Shown: positions 37,896 through 46,511, counted from the stretch's first letter. The stretch is 57,505 nucleotides of DNA from Streptomyces sp. Ncost-T10-10d (GCF_900091955.1 NZ_FMDF01000078.1:1-57505), one strand, 5' to 3'. A program made the numbers and translations. The notes: generated by a model not told the origin, from the letters alone.

Positions 37896-38900
37896 TCACA
37901 GCCATCCGCGACGTGCCGCCTGCCAGGCGAGTTGCATGCGGGTCGTCGCGCCGGCGTGCTCCATCATGCTCTGGATACGGCGCTGGACGGTCCGTCGGCT
38001 CAGCCCCATCTGCGAGGCGATCGCGTTGTCGGCGACTCCCGCCACCAGCAGGGACAGCAGCTTGTGGTCGGTGGGGGAGAGGGAGCCGGCCCCGCCGACG
38101 CCGTCGGTGCCCGAGACCGCGCCGGCGTCGTCGACGTGCAGGGGGACGGCGTCCTCCCAGTAGCGCTCGAACAGGGCGATCAGGGCGGCCAGCAGATTGC
38201 TGTCCCTGACCAGCGCGGTGGTGGGTTCCTCCGGGCTGCCGTGGGGTCCGCCGGCCACGAGCGGGAAAATGGCGACGGAACGGTCCGCGATCGCCAGGCG
38301 CAGCGGCAAGTGCGGTACGGCGCGGGCGACCTCGCCGGCCCGGACGCCCGCAACGACGTTGTCCACGGCACCCTCGTCGTCGAAGAACGCCTTCTCGTAC
38401 AGCACCCGGTACCGGACGCCCCGGGTCAGTGCCTGGTACTCCTCGGCGTTGCTGCCCGACGGCATGGCCACGTACTGGGCCTTGCAGAACCACAGCATCT
38501 CGTCCTGCGCGCTGGTCTGGATCTGCCGGAGGTGCTGGCGCAGGGCTTCGGCCCCGGTGATGACCTCCAGCAACTGGCCGGCGTCGTGCCGGCGCATCGT
38601 CTCCCGGTAGGACTCGACCAGACGAGTGGCCTCGGTCCGGGCCAGGTCCAGTGCGTCGGCGCTGCGCCTCAGCCGGGGCAGCAGCGCCACGTCCGGGGGA
38701 ACCGCCCGGAACACCCGGGGGGTCGCGTCCGTATGGCTGGCGAGGCCCTTGGACGTCAGTGACGTCAGGATCCGCTCGGCCTCCGGCTCCGTCAGACCGG
38801 CCCGCCGGCCGAGGTCCGCCGTCGTGGCGCGGCCGGACGTCACGAGCAGCCCATAGACGGACTCCTCCTCGGGAGAGACTCCCGCGGCCTCCAGCGCCAC
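37896..38900 (-). CDS. TrmB/LuxR-type transcriptional regulator
   Basis: A 334-residue regulator. The N-terminus (ESVYGLLVTSGRATTADLGR, AGLTEPEAERILTSLTSKGL) is a TrmB-like winged helix. The middle has a PLD-like sensor arrangement (TSAQDEMLWFCKAQYVAM, RYRVLYEKAFFDDE). The C-terminus is a LuxR helix-turn-helix (KLLSLLVAGVADNAIASQMG, SRRTVQRRIQSMMEHAGA). GTG 38900 follows GAGGAGGG, which fixes the start. It lies downstream of a subtilase gene, a pairing often seen in Streptomyces, and may control it. Confidence 0.82.
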   Translation of the reverse strand: MALEAAGVSPEEESVYGLLVTSGRATTADLGRRAGLTEPEAERILTSLTSKGLASHTDATPRVFRAVPPDVALLPRLRRSADALDLARTEATRLVESYRETMRRHDAGQLLEVITGAEALRQHLRQIQTSAQDEMLWFCKAQYVAMPSGSNAEEYQALTRGVRYRVLYEKAFFDDEGAVDNVVAGVRAGEVARAVPHLPLRLAIADRSVAIFPLVAGGPHGSPEEPTTALVRDSNLLAALIALFERYWEDAVPLHVDDAGAVSGTDGVGGAGSLSPTDHKLLSLLVAGVADNAIASQMGLSRRTVQRRIQSMMEHAGATTRMQLAWQAARRGWL

Positions 38901-38975
38901 GAATGTCCCTCCTCGGCCCCTGGGATTCCATGATTGAACTTGGTGGTTGAATACCGTACTACACCAGGGGGAGGA

Positions 38976-39009
38976 GCCGGGGGCGTACGGCGAGCCGTAC
39001 GCCCCCGGC
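38976..39009 (-). terminator. Strong hairpin between the protease and regulator genes
   Basis: Perfect 16-bp arms (38976-38991 GCCGGGGGCGTACGGC; 38994-39009 its complement) around a 2-nt GA centre, 6 bp beyond the protease stop. It should end the minus-strand protease transcript and separate it from the regulator. Confidence 0.8.
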
Positions 39010-39015
39010 GGGGCG

Positions 39016-40896
39016 CTACGGGTGCAGGGCGTAGGCGCGCTGCACGGTCTGCCGGACCGAGTTGCCGGCCGCGTCACGAGCCGTGACGCGGAGGGTCACC
39101 CAGGAGCCGGGTCGGCTCCGCGACGGCCCCTCGATCCGGGCCCGGAAGGCGTTGTGACCGCGGTCGGTCACCTCCGCCCGGCGCCAGGTGCGACCGTCGT
39201 CGTAGGAGGCCTCGACGCGGACCGTCACCCCGCGTGGAACGGACAGCCCGTCCTGGAGGCGGACCCGGACACCGATGGTGTGTGCACGCCCGGCGTGTAT
39301 CGCGTTGCGCGCGTCGACCGGTACGTCGTAGTCGAGCTGGAGCAGCGACAACGGCGTGGCGGTGTCCGTCCGGCCCGACGGGAAGGACCAGGAGGTGCTG
39401 GTGGCGACGCCCGACTTCCAGTCCTGCGCATTCCGCGAGGTCGCCAGATCCAGCCGGTACCGGGCCCGGTCGGCGGGAACCTCCACGTCCGACCAGGCGC
39501 CGTCCATCTCCTCGATCTTCTGGCCGTCGCGATACAGGACAGCGCCCGTGGCGTCACCGACCGGGTCCGCGGCGGACGTGCCGACACCGCCGCCGTCGCC
39601 GGCCACGGCCCGCGACCAGTGCCCGGCCTGCGAGTCCGAGTCGGCCAGCCGGTCCTCGGAGTCGACGGCGCCGACGGTCAGCGCGGCGTCCGCGGCACCG
39701 GGGCTGCTGATGGCATCCGGGCCGCCGTTGCCGGCCGCGACGACGAACAGCGCGCCGGTCTCGTGGCTGAGCGTGTCGACCGCCTGGCTCATCGGGTCGG
39801 TGGCGTCGCCGCCACCGCCCAGGCTCATGCTGATGATCCTGGCCCGCTGGTCCCGGGCGGCCCACTCCATGCCCGCGATGATCCAGGACTCCTGGCCCCT
39901 GCCGTCGGAGTCCAGCACCTTGCCGATGGCCGGCCGGGCACCGGAGGCGACGCCCCGCTCCTTGCCGCCCGAGGCGCCGCCGGTGCCGGCGATGGTCGAG
40001 GCGACGTGGGTGCCGTGACCGTTGTAGTCGGCGGTGTCCTCCTCGTGGGGGACGAAGCTGGCGCCGGTGTCGACCTGGCCGGTCAGGTCCGGGTGCTCGG
40101 CGTCCACGCCGCTGTCGAGCACCGCGACCGTCACGCCCTTGCCGGAGTTCCCCTCCGCCCAGACCTGCTGCGCGCCGATCTGAGCGGTCGAGTCGGCCAG
40201 GTCGGCCTTCACCTTGCTGTCGAGCCAGACCTTGGCGATGCCTCCGGCGAAGGCAGGCTTCGCCGTCCGGGCCGCCGCGCCGGGACCGCCGGTGAGCGCG
40301 GACCAGAACACCGGGGCCTGCTTACGGCTCTGCGCGAGGGCGGCACCCTGGATGACGTCCAGCCGACGGACGACGCTCGAACCGGCCACCTTCGGCCGGG
40401 CCCGGGACCTGGTGGCGGCGTCGGTGTAGCTCACGATGAGCGGCAACCGGGAGGCGCGCGCGTCGTCGTAACCGTCGGCTATGAGCCGAGTCACGTTGAA
40501 CAGTTGCTTGTCCAGCTTCCCGGCACCGACGTACGGCAGGACGGCGTCGGGATACACGTACGTCGCCCCGTCGATGACGGCACGGTGGAAGCCCGCACCG
40601 GCTCCGTTCGCGGCTTCGAAGGACCGGACGACGGTGCCGTCGGCGGCGGTGCCGATCGTGACCTTGTCACCGGTGATCAGGGTGACGGTGTGTGTGCCGC
40701 TGTTGCCGGGTGACTGCTGTGCGGATGCGGCAGGCACGCGGGTGACCGGGTTCGCGGACACAGCGGCGGTGGCCGGTACGACTCCGAGTACCAGCGCGGC
40801 GACCGCGCCGAGCGCGATCAACCTGGGTCTGGGAACGGTCATTTCGGGCAAGGAGGGCCTCCGGGGGAACCAGGAACGGGAGTTGACCTGGATCAT
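39016..40896 (-). CDS. Secreted subtilase (S8) with the catalytic-Ser region missing
   Basis: A secreted protein of about 626 residues. A signal peptide (LIALGAVAALVLGVVPATAA) and a propeptide-like part come first. Next is the subtilase core with Asp (VTVAVLDSGVDAEHPDL), His (NGHGTHVASTIAG) and the oxyanion Asn (FVVAAGNGG). After DRLADSDS the usual FSSRGP and GTSMATPHV blocks are absent, and the sequence passes straight into a C-terminal beta-sandwich region (VTVRVEASYDDGRTWRRAEV). The reading frame stays open, so this is an in-frame loss. ATG 40896 follows GAGGG; ATG 40842 is possible. Confidence 0.8.
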   Translation of the reverse strand: MIQVNSRSWFPRRPSLPEMTVPRPRLIALGAVAALVLGVVPATAAVSANPVTRVPAASAQQSPGNSGTHTVTLITGDKVTIGTAADGTVVRSFEAANGAGAGFHRAVIDGATYVYPDAVLPYVGAGKLDKQLFNVTRLIADGYDDARASRLPLIVSYTDAATRSRARPKVAGSSVVRRLDVIQGAALAQSRKQAPVFWSALTGGPGAAARTAKPAFAGGIAKVWLDSKVKADLADSTAQIGAQQVWAEGNSGKGVTVAVLDSGVDAEHPDLTGQVDTGASFVPHEEDTADYNGHGTHVASTIAGTGGASGGKERGVASGARPAIGKVLDSDGRGQESWIIAGMEWAARDQRARIISMSLGGGGDATDPMSQAVDTLSHETGALFVVAAGNGGPDAISSPGAADAALTVGAVDSEDRLADSDSQAGHWSRAVAGDGGGVGTSAADPVGDATGAVLYRDGQKIEEMDGAWSDVEVPADRARYRLDLATSRNAQDWKSGVATSTSWSFPSGRTDTATPLSLLQLDYDVPVDARNAIHAGRAHTIGVRVRLQDGLSVPRGVTVRVEASYDDGRTWRRAEVTDRGHNAFRARIEGPSRSRPGSWVTLRVTARDAAGNSVRQTVQRAYALHP

Positions 40897-41149
40897 GGAG
40901 GGGCCCTCGGCCTCCCGCAATGGATTCCCTCTGGCGCGGCTGCGTCATGGCACAACTGCGCTACCGCCGGGGCGGAGGCGGGACATGGCAGGGGATCGGG
41001 CCGCCGGTGGAGCGGGCAGTCGTCGGTCCGCCCTTCCTGATGATCGGCTTCATCCGGGCCGGTGATGGGCCGCACGCTGCCGGGTGTGGCCTGCTGGGCC
41101 CGCAGGACCCGGGCGGGGTCCGGGCCGCCCGTCAGGCGGGAGGCAACGC

Positions 41150-41249
41150 AGCCGCTCCCCTTCACCCCGACCTACAACGCCGACAAGGTCGCAGTCCACT
41201 CGTTCAGCCAGAGCCTGCGCGTCCAGCTTGCTCAGCCAGGCGCTTCATA
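41150..41249 (+). pseudogene. Short-chain dehydrogenase fragment
   Basis: PTYNADKVAVHSFSQSLRVQ then LAQPGAS carries the Y-X3-K active-site motif of SDR enzymes (usual TYNATKAAVHSFSQSLR). The Rossmann N-terminus and the C-terminus are missing. The region 40897-41149 upstream has no recognisable gene. Confidence 0.55.
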
Positions 41250-41263
41250 ATGGACATGCTAGT

Positions 41264-41284
41264 TTGCCTAATCTATTTAGGTAA
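41264..41284. promoter_or_regulatory. Operator-like palindrome before the TetR gene
   Basis: TTGCCTAATCTATTTAGGTA then A is a 21-bp dyad (TT-x-CCTAA, N5, TTAGG-x-AA) in a markedly AT-rich patch, 49 bp upstream of the TetR start. Its TAATCT could serve as a -10 box. Autoregulation by the TetR protein is likely. Confidence 0.6.
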
Positions 41285-41332
41285 GTGCATAATCGTCGAT
41301 GTCAGGGATGAGAAGTGATTAGGAGGATGGAC

Positions 41333-41914
41333 ATGGCACGGGTGGGACGGGTAGGACTGACCACGGAGCGCCTGGTCCGGGCGGGGGCAGAGCTGGCCGA
41401 CGAGGTCGGCTTCGAGCAGGCGACCCCTGCGGAGCTGGCCCGGCGGTTCGGTGTCAAGACCGCGAGCCTGTACTCGCACGTCAAGAACGCCCACGATCTC
41501 AAGACCAAGATCGCTCTGCTCGCCCTGGAGGAACTTGCCGACCAGGTCTCCACCGCGGTGGCCGGACGGGCCGGCAAAGACGCGCTGACCGCTTTCGCGA
41601 ACGTCTACCGCGACTACGCCCTCAAGCACCCGGGGCGCTTCGCCGCAGCCCAGTTCCGGCTCGACCCGCAGACGGCGGCCGCCAGCGCCGGAGTCCGGCA
41701 CGCCCGGATGACGCGGGCGATCCTGCGCGGATACAACCTGGCCGAACCGCACCAGACACACGCGGTGCGGCTGCTGGGCAGCGTCTTCAGCGGTTACGTC
41801 GGCCTGGAGACCGCGGGCGGCTTCAGCCACAGCACCCCCGACTCGCAGGAGAGCTGGACCGAGATCCTCAACGCGCTCGACGCCCTGCTGCGCACCTGGC
41901 CCACCACCTCCTGA
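41333..41914 (+). CDS. TetR/AcrR-family repressor
   Basis: A 193-residue regulator. The N-terminal helix-turn-helix reads LVRAGAELADEVGFEQATPA then ELARRFGVKTASLYSHVKNA. The C-terminal ligand domain includes VYRDYALKHPGRFAAAQFRL and FSGYVGLETAGGF, the WHG-type pattern of many TetR proteins. ATG 41333 is chosen because TTAGGAGG lies 7 nt upstream. It is followed by an SGNH esterase and a transporter fragment in the same direction; an upstream SDR fragment suggests a once larger cluster. Confidence 0.85.
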   Translation: MARVGRVGLTTERLVRAGAELADEVGFEQATPAELARRFGVKTASLYSHVKNAHDLKTKIALLALEELADQVSTAVAGRAGKDALTAFANVYRDYALKHPGRFAAAQFRLDPQTAAASAGVRHARMTRAILRGYNLAEPHQTHAVRLLGSVFSGYVGLETAGGFSHSTPDSQESWTEILNALDALLRTWPTTS

Positions 41915-41970
41915 CCAACCCTTCCGGCCGCCCCCGACAACCGACCCTCCCGATCGAAGAGACCGACGAG

Positions 41971-43152
41971 ATGAACACCGAGCACCACTGGACCACCCCC
42001 ATCACCGCCGGCCTGCTGCGCGGCGCCCTCGACCTGGAGCGCACCGAACGCGGCGTACTGCCCCACCGGTTGCCCGCGCGCGCCCGGCAGCAGATCCCCG
42101 ACGGCCAGCTGGCCATGGCGGAGTCACAGCCCTCCGGAGTGCGGCTGGCCTTCCGCACCCGGGCCACCGCCGTCGAGCTGGACGTCGTGGCCACCAAGCG
42201 GGTCTACGTCGGAGCGCCGCCGCGTCCCGACGGGGTGTACGAGCTCCTCGTCGACGGGCGGCTCGCGGGCCGGGCCAGCGCGACCGAGGGCGACACGATC
42301 ACCATCGACCTCACCTCCGGGGCCGCGCAAAACCGTCCCGGGCCGGTGGAGACCCTGCGCTTCACCGACCTGCCGGACAAGGAGAAGGACGTCGAGATCT
42401 GGCTGCCGCACGACGAGACCACCCTGTTGGCCGCCCTGCGCACCAACGCCCCCGTCCACACACCACTGCCCAGCGGCCGCAAGGTCTGGCTGCACCACGG
42501 CAGTTCGATCAGCCACGGCTCCAATGCCACCACCCCGACCGGTACCTGGCCCGCCCTGGCCGCAGCTCTGGGCAAGGTGGAGCTGGTCAACATGGGATTC
42601 GGCGGCAGCGCCCTGCTCGACCCGTTCACCGCCCGCACCATGCGCGACACCCCCGCCGACCTGATCAGCATCAAGATCGGCATCAACCTCGTCAACACCG
42701 ACCTGATGCGGCTGCGCGCGTTCGGCCCGGCCGTCCACGGTTTCCTCGACACCATCCGCGACGGCCACCCCACCACCCCCCTGCTGGTCGTCTCGCCCAT
42801 CTACTGCGCCATCCACGAGAACACGCCCGGACCCAGCGCCCCGGACCTCAGCGCGATGAGCGAGGGGCGGCTGCGGTTCGTGGCCACCGGCGACCCCGCG
42901 CAGACAGCTGCCGGGAAGCTGACCCTCACCGTGATCCGCGACGAGCTGGCCCGCATCGTCCAGCAGCGAGCCGCCACCGACCCGAACCTGCACTACCTCC
43001 ACGGCCTCGACCTCTACGGCGAGGCCGACCACGCCGAACTGCCCCTGCCCGACGATCTGCACCCGGACCCGGCCACCCACCAGCGCATCGGCGAACGCTT
43101 CGCCCACCATGCCTTCGGCGAAGGCGGCGCTTTTGCCGCGGGGAACCACTGA
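41971..43152 (+). CDS. SGNH/GDSL-type hydrolase
   Basis: A 393-residue enzyme with an N-terminal beta-rich module (residues 1-165: GVRLAFRTRATAVELDVVAT, GVYELLVDGRLAGR) followed by an SGNH hydrolase. Block I is LHHGSSISHGSNATTPTGTW (nucleophile Ser), block II is NMGFGGSALL, block III is ISIKIGINLVN (Asn) and block V is LPDDLHPDPATHQRIGERFA (Asp and His). There is no signal peptide. The layout resembles GDSL-like esterases with a carbohydrate-binding-like lead domain. It lies 56 bp after the tetR stop and is probably controlled by that repressor. Confidence 0.82.
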   Translation: MNTEHHWTTPITAGLLRGALDLERTERGVLPHRLPARARQQIPDGQLAMAESQPSGVRLAFRTRATAVELDVVATKRVYVGAPPRPDGVYELLVDGRLAGRASATEGDTITIDLTSGAAQNRPGPVETLRFTDLPDKEKDVEIWLPHDETTLLAALRTNAPVHTPLPSGRKVWLHHGSSISHGSNATTPTGTWPALAAALGKVELVNMGFGGSALLDPFTARTMRDTPADLISIKIGINLVNTDLMRLRAFGPAVHGFLDTIRDGHPTTPLLVVSPIYCAIHENTPGPSAPDLSAMSEGRLRFVATGDPAQTAAGKLTLTVIRDELARIVQQRAATDPNLHYLHGLDLYGEADHAELPLPDDLHPDPATHQRIGERFAHHAFGEGGAFAAGNH

Positions 43153-43244
43153 CCGCCGACCTTCGAGAGGCTTCATGGCCGTAGCCGTGGCCGAGTTTCA
43201 CGTCCCGAAGTGTGTGCCCCCATTCGTCAAACAGCCGCGCAGGC

Positions 43245-43491
43245 TCTCCTGGGCGCCGACGGCACGGCCTCCCTGGCCCTGGCGATGTTCCCCGGCGGCA
43301 GTTACCCGGCCCTGCTGCCGGGCGTCGTCCTGCACAGCCTCGGCCAGGGCATCGCCTGGACCACGATGCTCGTCGCGGCGACCAGCGGTGTCGACGCCCG
43401 CCACCAGGGCATCGCCTCCGCCATGGCCTCCACCACCCAGCAGATCGGCTCCGCCGTCGGCGGTGCGGAGCGGCTCGGACTGGATCACCAA
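43245..43491 (+). pseudogene. MFS transporter C-terminal fragment
   Basis: The frame from 43210 reads LLPGVVLHSLGQGIAWTTML, then ATSGVDARHQGIASAMASTT and QQIGSAVGG. This is the region around transmembrane helices 12-13 of a 14-helix drug-efflux MFS protein. The rest is missing on both sides. It was probably the efflux gene of the tetR cluster. Confidence 0.65.
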
Positions 43492-43543
43492 TGGATGGTT
43501 GCTTGAAGATCGCCGGGTGTCAGCGGGTCTGCGGGGGCGTTCC

Positions 43544-44326
43544 TCATGGCTGCGCTTGCTTCGGCAAGGTGAGGATTTCGGCTCCGTCGTCGGTGATGGC
43601 GATCGTGTGCTCACTGTGTGCTGTCCGGCAGCCTGTCGCACTTCGGAGCGTCCACCCGTCGGCATCAGTGACCAGTTCAGCGGTGTCCGCCATGACCCAC
43701 GGCTCCAGTGCCAGTAGCAGCCCGGGGCGCAGTTTGTATCCACGGCCAGGCCGTCCATTGTTCGCAACGTGTGGGTCCTGGTGCATCGTTGATCCGATGC
43801 CATGCCCTCCGAACTCGGTGTTGATCGGGTACCCCGCCTCGCTGAGGACTGTGCCGATGGCATGGGAGATGTCGCCGATGCGGGCCCCGGGCCCGGCAGC
43901 GGCGATTCCTGCGGCCAGCGCGCGTTCGGTCGCACTGATCATCGCGACGCTCTCCGGGGGTTGTGCGTCGCCCACGATGAAGCTGATGGCAGCGTCTGCA
44001 GCGACTCCGCCTTTGGAGACGGCGAGGTCGAGTGTCAGCAGATCGCCGTCGGCAAGCGTGTAGTCGTACGGCCGTCCGTGGAGCACGGCGTCGTTGACGG
44101 CCGTGCAGATGTAGTGGCCGAACGGGCCGCGTCCGAAGGAGGGCGCATAGTCGACGTAGCAGGACGACGCCCCCGCCTCGACGATCAATTTCTCGGCCCA
44201 CCGGTCGATGTCCAGAAGGTTCGTGCCGATCGTGCTACGGCTCTTCAGCGTCTGCAGGATGTCACCGACCAGGGCGCCGGTGGTTTTTGCCCGGACCAGC
44301 AGGGTGGGGTTGAGGATCTCGATCAT
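43544..44326 (-). CDS. map: Type I methionine aminopeptidase
   Basis: A 260-residue metalloprotease that removes N-terminal methionine. All five metal ligands are visible: the two Asp in LTLDLAVSKGGVAADAAISF, His in GGHGIGSTMHQDPHV, Glu in LLALEPWVM and Glu in SEHTIAI. The substrate-side His of MHQDP is also kept. GAGAAGGG lies 6 nt before ATG 44326. This is likely an accessory copy next to mobile debris; extra MetAPs can serve as insensitive backups, but nothing here shows that. The upstream region has a paired -10/operator arrangement. Confidence 0.88.
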   Translation of the reverse strand: MIEILNPTLLVRAKTTGALVGDILQTLKSRSTIGTNLLDIDRWAEKLIVEAGASSCYVDYAPSFGRGPFGHYICTAVNDAVLHGRPYDYTLADGDLLTLDLAVSKGGVAADAAISFIVGDAQPPESVAMISATERALAAGIAAAGPGARIGDISHAIGTVLSEAGYPINTEFGGHGIGSTMHQDPHVANNGRPGRGYKLRPGLLLALEPWVMADTAELVTDADGWTLRSATGCRTAHSEHTIAITDDGAEILTLPKQAQP

Positions 44327-44352
44327 GCGGCGCCCTTCTCACGCAACCAATA

Positions 44353-44379
44353 ACTATACCGGCCTTACTATACCGGTAT
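44353..44379 (-). promoter_or_regulatory. Duplicated promoter/operator before the MetAP gene
   Basis: ACTATACCGG occurs at 44353-44362 and 44367-44376; on the minus strand each gives a TATAGT -10-like box. The second copy extends into the palindrome ATACCGGTAT (44370-44379), a form typical of GntR-type operators. No GntR gene is in the window. Confidence 0.5.
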
Positions 44380-44830
44380 TAGAATTGTGGTTGGTCCGTG
44401 CCGCCGCCCGCCAAGCGATCCGCGTCGGCATCGGCTCCCCCACCACCGAGTCCCGCAGGAACAGCGGTGCCGAGCCGGCCATGCTCAGGTAGCCGTTCAC
44501 ACTCCGCGTGAGGGCGAGGCCGTAGCCGTCGGGGGTGTCCCAACCCGTGAGCGTACGGGCAGCCCCTCCGTCCCTCGTCGCCCAGCCCCACTCGCGCCAC
44601 ACCCCCGTCACCAGGTCGAAATACCGGTCGCGGGTGTCCGGCGTGGTTCCCAGCACCCAGTACCGGATGTCGAAGGTCGCCCAGCCGTCATCGGGATGGT
44701 TCAGGTCCTCGGACAGGACAACCCCCGCGGTGCAGGCCCGCGTGGGGCAGGTCCGGATGCCGTTCGGCCACCCATCAGCACAAGCACCGTTCCAGTACTG
44801 AACAACCTCCGACGCGCTTGGGGCGCACAC
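44354..44830 (-). CDS. Hypothetical protein, possibly N-terminally truncated
   Basis: About 158 residues from a GTG at 44830. Sequence such as VVQYWNGACADGWPNGIRTC and DDGWATFDIRYWVLGTTPDT is rich in Trp and Cys, as in secreted proteins, yet there is no signal peptide. The 3' end runs into the promoter region of the MetAP gene, and the last 20 or so residues look unlike protein. It is probably a remnant of an exported protein; family unknown. Confidence 0.4.
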   Translation of the reverse strand: MCAPSASEVVQYWNGACADGWPNGIRTCPTRACTAGVVLSEDLNHPDDGWATFDIRYWVLGTTPDTRDRYFDLVTGVWREWGWATRDGGAARTLTGWDTPDGYGLALTRSVNGYLSMAGSAPLFLRDSVVGEPMPTRIAWRAAARTNHNSNTGIVRPV

Positions 44831-44937
44831 ATCTGCTGACGTGCGGACGGGTCGGGCCCATGAACATGTGTCAGGCAGGTACTGGGGACGCGTGGGCTGT
44901 GGGTCGGTTCGGGTGGTCAGCGGTTGACGGGGGTTGA

Positions 44938-44966
44938 TACTGGTGGGCTCGCGTATTCAACTGTCA
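44938..44966. repeat. 29-bp direct repeat, copy 1
   Basis: TACTGGTGGGCTCGCGTATT followed by CAACTGTCA, identical to 46296-46324. On the minus strand it includes the last codon and stop of an integrase reading frame. The flanking 45003-45048 is a diverged copy of 46360-46404. Confidence 0.85.
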
Positions 44967-45245
44967 CCAATTCACCATGAGACCCACCTATTAATGACCG
45001 AGTGTGGTCGCCGGAGGCATGCTGGTTCCGGGCTCCACCGAACTCGGGTGCGAAGCGGGATGTGAGGTCGTGGTGCGGTGGCAGACAGGGGTGACGACGG
45101 AGGCGGATGTCCCAGGGCCTGCGTTCGGATACTGCGGTGCGGCTGGCAGGCTTGGGGGGACACCGAGATCGTCGATCAACTTGGAGAGCGCGAAGGGATG
45201 CAGCGGCCGACCGGCCCGCCGGCCGGGAAACAGCCAGGGCTCAAG

Positions 45246-45280
45246 AAGGCCCAGACCGAAGGGTCGCCGGCCTGGGCCTT
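45246..45280 (-). terminator. Terminator hairpin of the secreted protein gene
   Basis: AAGGCCCAG (45246-45254) and CTGGGCCTT (45272-45280), 9-bp perfect arms, about 37 bp beyond the stop. In the minus direction it is followed by CTTGAGCCC rather than a T run. Confidence 0.6.
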
Positions 45281-45316
45281 CCGCGCTTGCTGGAGGGTAG
45301 ATGACCCTCCCGAGGG

Positions 45317-46105
45317 TTACCTCACGTCGACGTAGTCTGCCGCGGAGGCGACCGCCGGGGTGGTAGACGTGCCTGCGAAGGAGTAACGGAAGTAGCCGTC
45401 CGCCGTGGCCGTCGTCGTCGTCCTCAGGTTGCCCTTACTGTCCGTCGTGACGGTCTTGAGGGTCTTGTAGGTGCTGGTGCCCTTTTTCTTGAACTGGAGC
45501 TTAACCGGCTGCTTGGCGTAACCCCCGTACTTGTAGGTCTCCCAGTTGGCGCGGGTCAGGGCGCCCGTGACGGTGATCGTCTTGTTCTTCTTCACCGGTT
45601 CCGGCGAGGCGTTGACCGTCAGCCTGGAGTTGCGCAGGACCTTCGCCTTCGCGGCGGAATCCTTGGTGATGTAGTCACCGTCGTTGGCCAGGGCATGGGC
45701 TCTCACGGTCCAGGTCCCGGCCGTGGTGTTGTCGTGGGGGTGGATGCGCGGATTCATTTTCAGCGTGTAGGTGCAGGTGGTCGTGGTGAAGCTCTGGCGC
45801 ACGCACTTGCCCGCGATGTTGTCGGGCACCACGAGACCGTAGGAGTCGCCGTTCGGGAGGGCCGTGTGCCACATGACCGGGAAGGTCCTTCCGACCTCGA
45901 TGCCCGAGTCGTCCGTGGCGGTCACCGCGATGGTGAACGTCTTCACGTCCGTGGTCCCCAGGACGATGTCCTTCCCTCCGTTGACGACCACCTTCGTGAT
46001 CTTGATGTCGCCCGAGAAGTCATCCGCCTGGGCGGCCGCCGGAATCGTGAGCGCGGACAGGGCGAGGGCCCCGACGAAGCCTGCCACGGTGGTGCGGTGA
46101 TGCAT
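45317..46105 (-). CDS. Secreted protein with beta-sandwich repeats (calcium-binding-like)
   Basis: A 262-residue exported protein. The signal peptide is TTVAGFVGALALSALTIPAA with AQADD after it. The mature part is beta-rich: ITKVVVNGGKDIVLGTTDVK, a CVRQSFTTTTCTYTL disulfide-like pair, and a C-terminal Ig-like unit (KKNKTITVTGALTRANWETY, GTSTYKTLKTVTTDSKGNLR). Similar proteins are common in Streptomyces and often labelled calcium-binding, though no EF-hand is visible. ATG 46105 is chosen for its signal peptide, with GGGGGAT upstream. It sits between two 29-bp direct repeats. Confidence 0.75.
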   Translation of the reverse strand: MHHRTTVAGFVGALALSALTIPAAAQADDFSGDIKITKVVVNGGKDIVLGTTDVKTFTIAVTATDDSGIEVGRTFPVMWHTALPNGDSYGLVVPDNIAGKCVRQSFTTTTCTYTLKMNPRIHPHDNTTAGTWTVRAHALANDGDYITKDSAAKAKVLRNSRLTVNASPEPVKKNKTITVTGALTRANWETYKYGGYAKQPVKLQFKKKGTSTYKTLKTVTTDSKGNLRTTTTATADGYFRYSFAGTSTTPAVASAADYVDVR

Positions 46106-46295
46106 GAAGGCGTATCCCCCATGTTCCAGCGCCTCAGGAGCATTCCGAGGCGGAGCTGACAATGCCCACCCGGTACGCGGGTGGCACGGATATGACCATC
46201 AGGTCGCAGGAATGGTTGCCCATCGATCACACGCCTGCCAGGACGAGCGCGGGGCTCACGCCATCTTCGGGCCCCAAAGTGTTCCAGCCTCGGTT

Positions 46296-46324
46296 TACTG
46301 GTGGGCTCGCGTATTCAACTGTCA
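46296..46324. repeat. 29-bp direct repeat, copy 2
   Basis: Identical to 44938-44966, 1358 bp apart and in the same orientation. It covers the 3' end of the integrase remnant on the minus strand. Confidence 0.85.
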
Positions 46325-46511
46325 GTTCCCCGAGGCGTCCAGCCTGGTGGTGACCGCCAGTGGTCACCGGAGGCGTATCGGCTCCAGGTACCTCCGGCTT
46401 CGGAGGCCAACTTGGCTGTGGTAAGCCGGTGGTAGCTCAGATCCTCCGCGACGACCGGGGCGGGCATCTCCAACACGTGCTGCCGGATCGCGGCGGTGCG
46501 GCCGGCGGTGG
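46315..46511 (-). pseudogene. Integrase/recombinase C-terminal remnant
   Basis: The minus strand reads LLNDIGIPTTAGRTAAIRQH then VLEMPAPVVAEDLSYHRLTT, AKLASE and, in a nearby frame, GTWSRYASGDHWRSPPGWTP with a stop at 46315-46317. This is the tail of a large Streptomyces site-specific recombinase as I remember it. The catalytic domain is lost, replaced by a Tn3 fragment on the other strand. Confidence 0.6.

Noticed and set aside
37210..38931. A 573-codon minus-strand frame
   Set aside because: It runs through the Imm21 and TrmB/LuxR genes in the wrong frame and is rich in Arg, Gly and Pro, as expected for a GC-bias artefact.
39605..39640. GTSAADP in the subtilase as a possible catalytic Ser motif
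   Set aside because: Subtilases need GTSMA(S/T)PH in the helix after the oxyanion segment; here the context matches the C-terminal domain instead.
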